Shown here one piece after another: positions 17,661-26,604 of a stretch of DNA of 64,000 nt (positions are counted from its first letter, which is position 1; each line of letters begins with the position of its first letter). The stretch lies in NCBI RefSeq assembly GCF_025947345.1, contig NZ_CP110011.1:2356001-2420000 (forward strand), given 5' to 3'. The notes under the pieces are model-generated. The model was not told where the DNA came from. It searched no databases and saw nothing but the letters and a program-made list of their open reading frames with translations. Both the position numbers and the translations under genes were made by a program. Source of the stretch: Flavobacterium sp. N502536 (GTDB lineage Bacteria; Bacteroidota; Bacteroidia; Flavobacteriales; Flavobacteriaceae).

Positions 17661-20027
17661 ATGAAAAACCCCCAGTTTAAAGTGTTTGCTTTTTTTATGA
17701 AAGCAGCACTGATTGTACTTCCTTACATCTCCTATAGTCAATGCACGGTAATCACTAATAATCCGGGTTTTGAGTATCCTTTGGGTGGTGGGATAGTGAA
17801 TCAAAGTCAGGTTCCGGGATGGAAAACGACAGCTCCGGATGAATCTATAGAAATTTGGACCAGAGTAAACGCAGAGAATTTTCCCCCGTTTGAAGGAGAT
17901 CAGTTTGCCGAACTTAATGCTTACGTTGCAGCGGGATTGTATCAGGATTATAATACTGGAGAAGCGACCACGTTTAATTATTCGTTTGCCCACAGAGGAA
18001 GAAAGGGTACCGATGTTATGGTGCTAAAAGCAGGTCCTCCGGGAGGTCCTTATACCGAAGTAACCAGAGCGACAACAGGAAATACGGCCTGGAAAGTATA
18101 TACCGGAACGTATCAAATACCTGCTTCTCAAAATACGACAAGGTTTATTTTCGAGGCTGTTTCCACCTCAACGGGTAATGCAGCTATGGGTAATTTGTTA
18201 GATGCAATAAATTTTACCGCTACTGTAGGTACACCGCCGGTTACAGGCACCAGTACTGCTGTTTGTGAAGGAAATCCGGTAACACTAACAGCTACTGCCA
18301 AACCTGGCTCTACTGTTAATTGGTACGATTCGGCGGGGAGTTTTATTCATACAGGATCAAGTTACACCACTTCAGCTTTATTTAGTAATACAAAATTTCA
18401 AATAGAACAGGTTAGTAGTTCAGGGTGCAAAAGTGGTTTGTCGGATATAAATGTAACCGTAAATCCCGCACCTGTTATCACTATATCGGGAGCGTTAAAA
18501 GCTTGTTTAACAACAACCCTAACAGCAGTTACCAATGCTCCTGTGCCAAGTTATGTGTGGTACAAAGACGGTTCAATTATCAATGGACAAACAGCAGCAA
18601 CACTTGTTGTATCAACCAATGGGAGTTATAAAGTAAGCGTTGTAAATGGTAGTACTTCCTGTAGGCAAACTTCGGATGCAAAAACGGTGGTCGTTACGGA
18701 TACCACTAGTCCCCTGATAAGCTGTCCGGCAAACATTAACCAGTCTGCCGATAAAGGAAAATGCACTACCAACGTTACGATCACAAACCCAACTGCGACT
18801 GACAACTGTTCGACAACCTTTACCTTTAAAGGAGTTCGTTCGGATGCTTTGGATTTAACCGCGGCTTACCCGGTTGGGGCAACCACCATTTTATGGACCG
18901 CTACCGATGCTTCGGGCAATGTTTCGACAGCCTGTACACAAACCATTACGATTACCGATAGCGAAAAACCAATCATCAGCTGTCCGCCCAATATTACACA
19001 AACGGCTGATGCCGGAACATGCGGCGCAAACCTTACGATTACAAACCCAACGGCTACTGATAATTGTTCAGCTGCCTTTATTTTCACAGGCGTTCGTTCG
19101 GATGCTTTGGCATTAACCGATCCTTATCCGACCGGGATAACAACTATTACATGGACAACTAAAGATACCGCGGGAAATATTTCGGTATCCTGTGTACAGA
19201 CCATTACGATTACCGATAGCGAAAAACCAATCCTAAACTGTCCGGCAAACATCACTCAGGTTACAGATTTGGGAACATGCAACGCAAGCGTTACGGTCAC
19301 TAGCCCAACGGCGACTGACAACTGTTCGACTGCCTTTACTTTTACAGGAGTTCGTTCGGATGCTTTGGCTTTAAACGCGGCTTATCCTACTGGCGTAACC
19401 ACCATTTCATGGACCGCCACAGATGCTTCGGGAAATGTTTCGGCAGCCTGTACACAAACTATTACGATTACCGATCGCGAAAAACCAATCCTAAACTGTC
19501 CGGCAAACATCACTCAGGTTACAGATTTGGGAACCTGCAACGCAAATGTTACGATCACAAACCCAACGGCGACCGACAACTGTTCGACTGCCTTTACTTT
19601 CATAGGAGTTCGTTCGGATGCTTTGCCTTTAACGGCTGCTTATCCTACTGGCGTAACCACCATTTCATGGACCGCCACAGATGTTGCTGGAAATGTTTCG
19701 GCAGCCTGTACACAAACCATTACCATTATCGACGCTGAAAGACCAATACTAACTTGTCCGGTAAACATTAATCAGACGGTCGATGCAGGGAAAAATAGTG
19801 CAAACGTTACGATCATAAATCCAACTGCGACTGACAACTGTTCGACTGCCTTTACTTTCACAGGGGTCCGCTCCGATGCTTTGGCACTAACCGCTGCTTA
19901 CCCGGAAGGCATTACCAGAATTGTATGGACAGCCACAGATGCTTCAGGAAATATCTCGACATTCTGTGTGCAAAAGATTAAAATAACCAATCCTGCAAAA
20001 CCGGTCTCAATCTGCCCAGAAGAGTAA
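17661..20027 (+). CDS. HYR-repeat surface protein A, without T9SS C-terminal domain
   Basis: Secreted repeat protein of 788 aa. Seen in order: signal peptide ending ISYSQ; a DUF642-like jelly-roll domain (about 30-190: NPGFE, PGWKTTAPD, GDQFAELNAYVAAGLYQD); two Ig-like domains with paired Cys (about 195-350); and five HYR repeats of about 86 aa (258 bp), each with TCPANI, NPTATDNCS, FTGVRSDAL and SWTATDASGN. It ends abruptly at ICPEE, just after a repeat. It lacks the cadherin-like repeats and the type B sorting domain of its two paralogues, so it is either C-terminally truncated or exported by another route. HYR is known as an adhesion-linked Ig-like fold; an adhesin role is inferred. Confidence 0.85.
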   Translation: MKNPQFKVFAFFMKAALIVLPYISYSQCTVITNNPGFEYPLGGGIVNQSQVPGWKTTAPDESIEIWTRVNAENFPPFEGDQFAELNAYVAAGLYQDYNTGEATTFNYSFAHRGRKGTDVMVLKAGPPGGPYTEVTRATTGNTAWKVYTGTYQIPASQNTTRFIFEAVSTSTGNAAMGNLLDAINFTATVGTPPVTGTSTAVCEGNPVTLTATAKPGSTVNWYDSAGSFIHTGSSYTTSALFSNTKFQIEQVSSSGCKSGLSDINVTVNPAPVITISGALKACLTTTLTAVTNAPVPSYVWYKDGSIINGQTAATLVVSTNGSYKVSVVNGSTSCRQTSDAKTVVVTDTTSPLISCPANINQSADKGKCTTNVTITNPTATDNCSTTFTFKGVRSDALDLTAAYPVGATTILWTATDASGNVSTACTQTITITDSEKPIISCPPNITQTADAGTCGANLTITNPTATDNCSAAFIFTGVRSDALALTDPYPTGITTITWTTKDTAGNISVSCVQTITITDSEKPILNCPANITQVTDLGTCNASVTVTSPTATDNCSTAFTFTGVRSDALALNAAYPTGVTTISWTATDASGNVSAACTQTITITDREKPILNCPANITQVTDLGTCNANVTITNPTATDNCSTAFTFIGVRSDALPLTAAYPTGVTTISWTATDVAGNVSAACTQTITIIDAERPILTCPVNINQTVDAGKNSANVTIINPTATDNCSTAFTFTGVRSDALALTAAYPEGITRIVWTATDASGNISTFCVQKIKITNPAKPVSICPEE

Positions 20028-20038
20028 GCAGTTGGGGA

Positions 20039-20266
20039 ATGCAGAAAAAAGCAACCGGGCAGTTCTGGTGCTCTATTGTAAATCCGGAGATAGCCAATAA
20101 TTATGTCGGAAGCCTTACCGTCAGGGAAGAAAACCAACTAATGATTGCCGCTTTTATCCGATTAAATAAAATTACAATTAGCAAAACAGCCCGGAATTTT
20201 CTGAGCCATTTAGATGATGTAAAAAGAACATTTAGCAAAATGTCGGGATATTACGATGCCTATTAA
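20039..20266 (+). CDS. Small ORF of unknown function (75 aa) after adhesin A
   Basis: ATG start 11 bp after the adhesin A stop. The translation (begins MQKKATGQFWCSIV, ends GYYDAY) has no signal peptide, membrane segment or family motif that I recognise and no similarity to the missing adhesin C-terminus. Could be a real small gene or a chance ORF in a relic region. The remaining 20267-20414 shows no leader block like those of adhesins A and C. Confidence 0.25.
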   Translation: MQKKATGQFWCSIVNPEIANNYVGSLTVREENQLMIAAFIRLNKITISKTARNFLSHLDDVKRTFSKMSGYYDAY

Positions 20267-20414
20267 ATACAAATAACAGGAATCATTTTTAGCTCAAAAT
20301 CACACCATAATTTCAATCAAAACAGTATCTATTCCTCTGGGCGAGGATTGTGACTTCAAAACAGTTGTGATCCTACTCCAAATTCAGGTTCTTAAATTAA
20401 AAAAATAGCAACAT

Positions 20415-23400
20415 ATGCAAAATACTAGTTTTAAAAAACTCGATTTTCTCAATTTACTTTATAAAGAATACAGAGGTTATTCTTTTTTGTTGAGAATAGC
20501 ACTGCTTGTGCTTCCTTATATCGCACACAGTCAATGTACGGTAAATACTGTAAATCCAGGTTTTGAGCTGCCAGTGGGGGGCGGGATAGTGAATCAAAGT
20601 CAGGTTCCGGGATGGAAAACGACAGCTCCGGATGGATCTATAGAAATTTGGGCCAGAGTAAACGCAGAGAATTTTCTACCCTTTGAAGGAAATCAGTTTG
20701 TCGAACTTAATGCTTACGTTGCAGCGGGATTGTATCAGGATTTTGATACTAGAGAAGCTACTACGTTTAATTATTCGTTTGCCCATAGAGGAAGAAAGGG
20801 TACCGATGTTATGGTGTTAAAAGCAGGTCCTCCGGGAGGGCCATATACCGAAGTAACCAGAGCGGCAACAGGAAATACGGCCTGGAAAGCATATACCGGA
20901 ACGTATCAGATACCGGTTTACCAAAGTACGACAAGGTTTATTTTCGAGGCTGTTTCCACCTCAACGGGTAATGTAGCTATGGGGAATTTATTAGATGCAA
21001 TAAATTTTACTGCAACTTTGGGTACGCCACCAGTTACAGGTGCCGGCAGTGCTGCTTGCGAAGGAAATTCGGTAACACTTACGGCCTCTGCCAAACCGGG
21101 CTCTACTGTTAATTGGTATAATTCAAGCGGGATTTTACTTTATACAGGACTAAGTTACACCACTCCGGCTTTATTTAGTAATACAAAATATCAAATAGAA
21201 CAGGTTAGTAGTTCAGGGTGCAAAAGCGGTTTATCCGATATAAATGTTACAGTAACCCCCAGACCTGCGATCACGTTATCCGGAGCGGCAAAAGCCTGTT
21301 TAACCACCACCTTAACGGCAGTTACCAATGCTGCTTCTCCAAAATTTGTTTGGTATAAAGACGATGCAATTATCAACGGGCAGGTTTCATCGACATTGGT
21401 TGTAACGGCCAATGGAAATTATAAAGTAAGAGCTATAAATGGTGTGACTTCTTGTGATCAGACTTCTGACGTAACAACTGTGGAAGTTGCTGATACCACA
21501 AGTCCCGTTATAACCTGTCCGGCAAACATTACACAAACTGCTGAAGCAGGAAAATGCGGCGCAAACATTTCGATTACAAACCCAACGGCTACCGACAACT
21601 GTTCGACTGCTTTTACTTTCACAGGAGTCCGTTCGGATGCTTTGGCTTTAAACGCGGCTTATCCTACTGGCATAACCACCATTTTTTGGACCGCTACCGA
21701 TGCTTCGGGAAATGTTTCGGCAGCCTGTACACAAACCATTACGATTATCGATAGCGAAAAACCAATCATAAACTGTCTGGCAAACATCACTCAGGTTACA
21801 GATCCGGGAACTTGCAACGCAAGCGTTACGATCACAAACCCAACCGCGACTGACAACTGTTCGACTGCCTTTACTTTTACAGGAGTGCGTTCAGATGCTT
21901 TGCCATTAACGGCTGCTTATCCTACTGGCGTAACCACTATTACATGGACTGCGACAGATGCTTCGGGAAATGTTTCGACAGCCTGCGCACAGACCATTAC
22001 CATTACCGATACTGTAAAACCGGTTCTAAAATGTCCGGCAAACCTTATACAAACGACCGATACAGGAAAATGCAGTGCAAGCGTTACGATCACAAACCCG
22101 ACTGCGACTGACAACTGCTCAACTGTCTTTACTTTCACAGGAGTGCGTTCGGATGCTTTGGCTTTAAACGCGGCTTATCCTACTGGCGTAACCACTATTA
22201 CATGGACTGCCACAGATGCTTCAGGAAATGTTTCGACACCTTGTACACAGACCATTACCATTACCGATGGCGAAAAACCAATCATCAGCTGTCCGGTAAG
22301 TATTACACAAACTACCGACGCCGGAAAATGCACTGCAAGCGTTACGATCACAAACCCAACGGCTACCGACAACTGTTCGACTGCCTTTACTTTCACAGGA
22401 GTTCGTTCGGATGCTTTGCCATTAACCGCTGCTTATCCGATAGGCTCCAGTACAATTAGATGGACTGCGACAGATGCTTCGGGAAATGTTTCGACAGCCT
22501 GTACACAGACCATTACCATTACCGATACCGAAAAACCGGTTATCACTTGTCCTGCAAACCTTACACAAACTACTGGTGCAGGAGCATGCGGTGCAAACCT
22601 TACGATCACAAACCCAACGGCTACTGACAACTGTTCGACTGCCTTTACTTTCGCAGGAGTGCGTTCGGATGCTTTGGCTTTAACGGCTGCTTATCCAACC
22701 GGGATCACGACAATTACATGGACTGTGACAGATGCTTCGGGAAATGTTTCGACACCTTGTACACAAACCATTACCATTACCGATAAAGAAAAACCAATCA
22801 TAATCATTCCATCCAATATTGAACAAACTGCCGATGCAGGAAAATGTGGTGCAAAAGTTACTATTGTAAATCCAACTGCGACTGATAATTGCTCAACTGC
22901 CTTTACTTTCACAGGAGTGCGTTCGGATGCTTTGGCATTAACCGATGTTTATCCTATAGGTACAACCACCATTAGCTGGACGGCTACCGATGCTTCGGGA
23001 AATATTTCGTCATCTTGCGTACAAACCATTAAAATTACCGATACCGAAAAACCGGTTATCACTTGTCCGGCAAACATTACACAAACGGTTGATGCCGCAA
23101 CATGCAGTGCAAACCTTACGATCACAAACCCAACGGCTACTGATAACTGTTCAACTGCCTTTACTTTCACGGCAGTGCGTTCAGATGCTTTGGCTTTAAC
23201 TGCCGCTTATCCTATAGGTACAACCACCATTAGTTGGACCGCCATTGATAATAATGGTAATGTGGCAACCTGCGAACAGCAGGTTACGGTATTGGGTTCG
23301 ATAAAAGCGACCAATGATTCAGGAGCTCCCGTAAATAGTACTGTAGGGGGTATGGTTGTAAATGTTTTAGACAATGACTTGCTGAATTGCACAACAGCAA

Positions 23401-24776
23401 CAGCAGCTAAGGTAAAAATTGCTTTGGCAGGGACCTTGCCCGCAGGAATAAATTTTGACACCGCTACGGGTAAAGTAAGTGTAAATGCACATACCCCGGC
23501 AGGAACCTATACCTTTGATTATACGATTTGTGATCTTTTGAATCCTACAAATTGCAGTACATCGACAGTTACAATAGAAATTGAAGCTTCCAAAATAGAA
23601 ACCCCTGTCCAAACGCCATCCTTTACGATTGGCGCTACAGGAGGTACTACGCCTTCGATAGTATCCGGCAATACCCTAAACGGTCAGCCGGTAGTCATCG
23701 GTACCAAACCGGGAGAGGTAACCCTTACAGGTACAAAAGTGCCGGCAGGATTTACGCTAAATCCCGACGGAACAGTTACCGTTCCGCCAAATACACCTGG
23801 AGGAAGTTATACGGTCGAATATCAGCTGTGTGAAGTAATTAACCCCGCCAATTGTAATACGTCTACCGTTACAATAGAGGTGGAAGCCTCCAAAATAGAA
23901 ACCCCTGTCCAAATGCCATCCTTTACTATTGGGGCTACGGGAGGTACTACGCCTTCGATAGTATCCGGCAATACTATAAACGGTCAGCCGGTAGTCATTG
24001 GTACCAAACCGGGAGAGGTAACCCTTACCGCTACACAGGTACCACCGGGATTTACGCTAAACCCCGACGGAACAGTAACCGTTCCGCCAAATACACCTGG
24101 AGGAAGTTATACGGTCGAATATCAGTTGTGCGAAGTAAGCAATCCTGCCAATTGCAGTACAGGTTCAGTTAAAATAGAGATCGAAGCTTCCAAAATAGAA
24201 ACCCCTGTCCAAACGCCATCCTTTACTATTGGCGCTACAGGAGGAACTACGCCTTCGATAGTATCCGATGTTAAAATAAACGGTCAGCCGGTAGTCATTG
24301 GTACCAAACCGGGAGAGGTAACCCTTAGCGGTACAAAAGTGCCGGCAGGATTTACACTAAACCCTGACGGAACGGTTACAGTTCCGCCAAACACAGCCGG
24401 AGGAAGTTATACGGTCGAATATCAAATGTGCGAAGTGAGTAACCCTGCCAATTGCAGTACAGGTTCTGTTACAATAGAAATTAAAGGACCAACAAACAAC
24501 TGTGAGATTAAGGTATCCAATGCCTTTTCTCCAAATGGAGATTCCCTGAACAATCGTTTCTATATCCAGGGGCTCGAATGTTATCCGGATAATACCGTAG
24601 AAATCTACAATCGCTGGGGCAAGCTGATATACAAATGTGAGCGCTACAACAATGAAGATCGTGTTTTCACTGGAGGAAACGGCGAAGTGGCCGGAACCTA
24701 TTATTATGTCTTAAAATACAGGGATAGTAACGCTCAAACTCATGAAAAAGCAGGATACGTATTTATCAGTAAATAG
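20415..24776 (+). CDS. HYR-repeat adhesin B with T9SS type B sorting domain
   Basis: 1453 aa. Seen in order: N-terminal signal region ending IAHSQ; the same DUF642-like domain as adhesin A (about 40-205); two Ig-like domains; seven HYR repeats (about 360-960); one bridging cadherin/Ig-like domain (NVLDNDLLNC); three 100-aa repeats (300 bp period, 23584-24483), each opening ASKIETPVQ and containing LNPDGTVTVPPNT; and a C-terminal domain with SNAFSPNGD, VEIYNRWGKLIY and GTYYYVLKY, the gliding-motility-type (type B) T9SS sorting signal. Expected to be exported across the outer membrane and held at the cell surface. A PorP/SprF partner is encoded at 34520. Probably an adhesin; its ligand is unknown. 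Confidence 0.92.
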   Translation: MQNTSFKKLDFLNLLYKEYRGYSFLLRIALLVLPYIAHSQCTVNTVNPGFELPVGGGIVNQSQVPGWKTTAPDGSIEIWARVNAENFLPFEGNQFVELNAYVAAGLYQDFDTREATTFNYSFAHRGRKGTDVMVLKAGPPGGPYTEVTRAATGNTAWKAYTGTYQIPVYQSTTRFIFEAVSTSTGNVAMGNLLDAINFTATLGTPPVTGAGSAACEGNSVTLTASAKPGSTVNWYNSSGILLYTGLSYTTPALFSNTKYQIEQVSSSGCKSGLSDINVTVTPRPAITLSGAAKACLTTTLTAVTNAASPKFVWYKDDAIINGQVSSTLVVTANGNYKVRAINGVTSCDQTSDVTTVEVADTTSPVITCPANITQTAEAGKCGANISITNPTATDNCSTAFTFTGVRSDALALNAAYPTGITTIFWTATDASGNVSAACTQTITIIDSEKPIINCLANITQVTDPGTCNASVTITNPTATDNCSTAFTFTGVRSDALPLTAAYPTGVTTITWTATDASGNVSTACAQTITITDTVKPVLKCPANLIQTTDTGKCSASVTITNPTATDNCSTVFTFTGVRSDALALNAAYPTGVTTITWTATDASGNVSTPCTQTITITDGEKPIISCPVSITQTTDAGKCTASVTITNPTATDNCSTAFTFTGVRSDALPLTAAYPIGSSTIRWTATDASGNVSTACTQTITITDTEKPVITCPANLTQTTGAGACGANLTITNPTATDNCSTAFTFAGVRSDALALTAAYPTGITTITWTVTDASGNVSTPCTQTITITDKEKPIIIIPSNIEQTADAGKCGAKVTIVNPTATDNCSTAFTFTGVRSDALALTDVYPIGTTTISWTATDASGNISSSCVQTIKITDTEKPVITCPANITQTVDAATCSANLTITNPTATDNCSTAFTFTAVRSDALALTAAYPIGTTTISWTAIDNNGNVATCEQQVTVLGSIKATNDSGAPVNSTVGGMVVNVLDNDLLNCTTATAAKVKIALAGTLPAGINFDTATGKVSVNAHTPAGTYTFDYTICDLLNPTNCSTSTVTIEIEASKIETPVQTPSFTIGATGGTTPSIVSGNTLNGQPVVIGTKPGEVTLTGTKVPAGFTLNPDGTVTVPPNTPGGSYTVEYQLCEVINPANCNTSTVTIEVEASKIETPVQMPSFTIGATGGTTPSIVSGNTINGQPVVIGTKPGEVTLTATQVPPGFTLNPDGTVTVPPNTPGGSYTVEYQLCEVSNPANCSTGSVKIEIEASKIETPVQTPSFTIGATGGTTPSIVSDVKINGQPVVIGTKPGEVTLSGTKVPAGFTLNPDGTVTVPPNTAGGSYTVEYQMCEVSNPANCSTGSVTIEIKGPTNNCEIKVSNAFSPNGDSLNNRFYIQGLECYPDNTVEIYNRWGKLIYKCERYNNEDRVFTGGNGEVAGTYYYVLKYRDSNAQTHEKAGYVFISK

Positions 24777-25535
24777 CCTATTGGGTAGGCAAGATCAAAA
24801 ATTAACAATCGTTAATCTTCATTCTAAAATCTATGTGTTAAAATAATAGCCACAGCTTATAAGGATTAAAATAATCTGCTCAATCTGCCAAATCTGCGTG
24901 AAATGTGAGATGTAAACTGCGAAATGCGACTGTAAACTGCGACTGCAAACTCTGAAAAGTGAAACGTTTTTTTATAGGCGCAGTACCTATGTAACTATGT
25001 GTTAAAATAATGATACCCAAGAGGGGTTAATTGTAGCCCGCGGTCTGAACACGAATTCCACGAATTTACACAAATTAGTGGCAATTGGAACGCTGAAATT
25101 TTTAACACATAGAAACATAGATTTCTATTGCGAAAAGAGGATACAAAAAGAAATAAATTTCTTTCGCATAGCAGGATATGCGTTTTATTTGAAGTGAAAC
25201 GCCTTTTTTATAGGTGCAGTACCTATGTTTCTATGTGTTGAGGTAATAGCCACAGCTTATAAGGATTAAAAGGATTAGCTCACCCGAGCGATAGCGAATT
25301 GGCGAAGCAAATCATAACAGAAATTCTGTATAGAATATTGTCAACCTTTGTCGAATTCAGCATGTGATTTCTCCCTCCGGTCGAAATGACAACTTTGCGA
25401 CAACCCTTTGCGACAACCCTTTGTGATAAACCTTTGTGACAAGCCTTTGTCCGGTTGAGCGAAGTCGAAGCCCCCGCTACAATTGCCTCCTTCGACTTCG
25501 CTCAGGGCGACAATCGTTAATCATCATTCTAAAAT
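24777..25535. repeat. Spacer made of dispersed repeats
   Basis: No gene. Contains a GCGACTG array (about 24905-24950) like that at 9975-10056; a direct repeat pair, 24958-25010 and 25192-25240 (GTGAAACG...GCAGTACCTATG...CTATGTGTT); a second pair around 24846 and 25247 (GCCACAGCTTATAAGGATT); the dispersed element 25081-25202 (inverted copy at 14780-14898); and short pieces of the TCATTTCGACC/GAGCGAAGTCGAAG families (25286-25505). Confidence 0.65.
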
Positions 25536-25895
25536 CAACAAACCACACCTGCTTTTCAGTTGATAAATAAACTCGTTGCGGAGCTACTTGCGAAGATTTC
25601 TCCCTCCGGTCGAAATGACAACTTTGCGATAAACCGTTGTCTGGCTATAAATCTACAAACCACACCTACTTTTCAGCTGCTAAATAAACTCGTTGCGGAG
25701 CTACTTACGAAGATTTCTCCCTCCGGTCGAAATGACAACTTTGCGATAAACCGTTGTCTGGCTATAAATCAACAAACCACACCTACTTTTCAGCTGATAA
25801 ATAAACTCGTTGCGGAGCTACTTGCGAAGATTTCTCCCTCCGGTCGAAATGACAACTTTGCGACAACCCTTTGCGATAAACCTTTGCGACAACCC
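25536..25895. repeat. 117-bp tandem repeat, about three copies
   Basis: The marker AAATAAACTCGTTGCGGAGC starts at 25565, 25682 and 25799, an exact 117-bp period. Each unit carries TTTCTCCCTCCGGTCGAAATG, the dispersed repeat found elsewhere in the window. Copies differ by a few bases. A partial copy precedes the first unit. The ORF running through it (25560-26156) is a by-product of the period being divisible by three. Confidence 0.85.
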
Positions 25896-25927
25896 TTCGT
25901 CAGGCTGAGCGAAGTCGAAGCCCCCCG

Positions 25928-26060
25928 TACCAAATTCCAAATTCCAAATTCCAAATTCCAAATTCCAAATTCCAAATTCCACATTCTCACATTCTCACAT
26001 TCTCACATTCCCACATTCCCACATTTTCACATTTCACATTCCCACATCTCACATTTCACA
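25928..26060. repeat. Simple heptamer/octamer tandem arrays
   Basis: Seven or so copies of CCAAATT (25928-25982), then a degenerate CACATTCT/CACATTCC array to about 26060. The CCAAATT family (or its complement GGAATTT) recurs in the spacers at 48903, 54576-54705, 61435-61585 and 63738-63805. Confidence 0.85.
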
Positions 26061-26094
26061 AAAAACATTTCACAAAAAAACATACTCCAACTAC

Positions 26095-26193
26095 CTTATA
26101 CTACCGCTTATTACCCATACAGACGCACTTATTACGTCCTTACTCGGGGATGTTGATTTTGCTCGTAAAATTCTTACTGTTATTAGATATTTG
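26095..26193 (+). promoter_or_regulatory. Duplicated promoter block, copy 2 (before adhesin C)
   Basis: CTTATACT (26095), CTTATTAC (26107) and CTTATTAC (26128) with the same 12- and 21-bp spacing as copy 1, then TTTTG (26157-26161), 24 bp, and GATATTTG (26186-26193). Between the conserved words the two copies differ a good deal, so the spacing and boxes look selected. Confidence 0.6.
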
Positions 26194-26211
26194 TCTCAAA
26201 ATGTAAGGATT

Positions 26212-26559
26212 ATGAAAAAAAACTACTTATACGCAAGCAGTATAGGGCAAGCAAAACCGGACCGATCTACAGGCTTAGATACAGTGCCCCATCACAAAGT
26301 TGTCATTTCGACCGAAGGGAGACTCGAGCGACAGCGAACAGACGGAGTAAATTACATTCTCGAAGTTTCTTTAAACCGTAAACCACTACTGCCGATTGGC
26401 GAGGGCTATAGGCCTTTAACAGCAACTGCGGTCAGTCGTTCCTGCGGGTATCACTACCACTCAAACAAGCCCATAAGCTGCCCGGCTCGTTTATTTAATG
26501 ACCTCAGCTCCAACCTTATTTTTTTACAGAAAGTGGAAACCGTTTATGGTTTGGCCTAA
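26212..26559 (+). CDS. Leader ORF upstream of adhesin C, altered by a repeat insertion
   Basis: ATG 18 bp after GATATTTG, preceded by AAGGATT. The first 26 residues resemble the 37-aa leader at 17391 (MKK.Y.YA, ST.LD.VP). From about 26305 the DNA is the dispersed element GTCATTTCGACCGAAGGGAG...GAGCGACAGCGAAC, which also occurs at 48945-49100; it appears to have inserted into or replaced the leader's 3' end, so the remaining 115-aa reading frame is probably not the ancestral product. A TTG at 26191 would add seven residues but overlaps the promoter-like box. The adhesin starts 45 bp later. Confidence 0.4.
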   Translation: MKKNYLYASSIGQAKPDRSTGLDTVPHHKVVISTEGRLERQRTDGVNYILEVSLNRKPLLPIGEGYRPLTATAVSRSCGYHYHSNKPISCPARLFNDLSSNLIFLQKVETVYGLA

Positions 26560-26604
26560 AACAATCTTAAAGACCTGATTATTTAATGAATAACAAAATT
26601 ACCT

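Noticed and set aside
25536..25895. Possible CRISPR array
   Set aside because: The 117-bp units are contiguous near-copies with no unique spacers, and no cas genes are nearby.
25560..26156. 198-aa ORF across the 117-bp tandem repeat
   Set aside because: The frame stays open only because the 117-bp period is divisible by three; the end is simple repeat and the translation resembles nothing.
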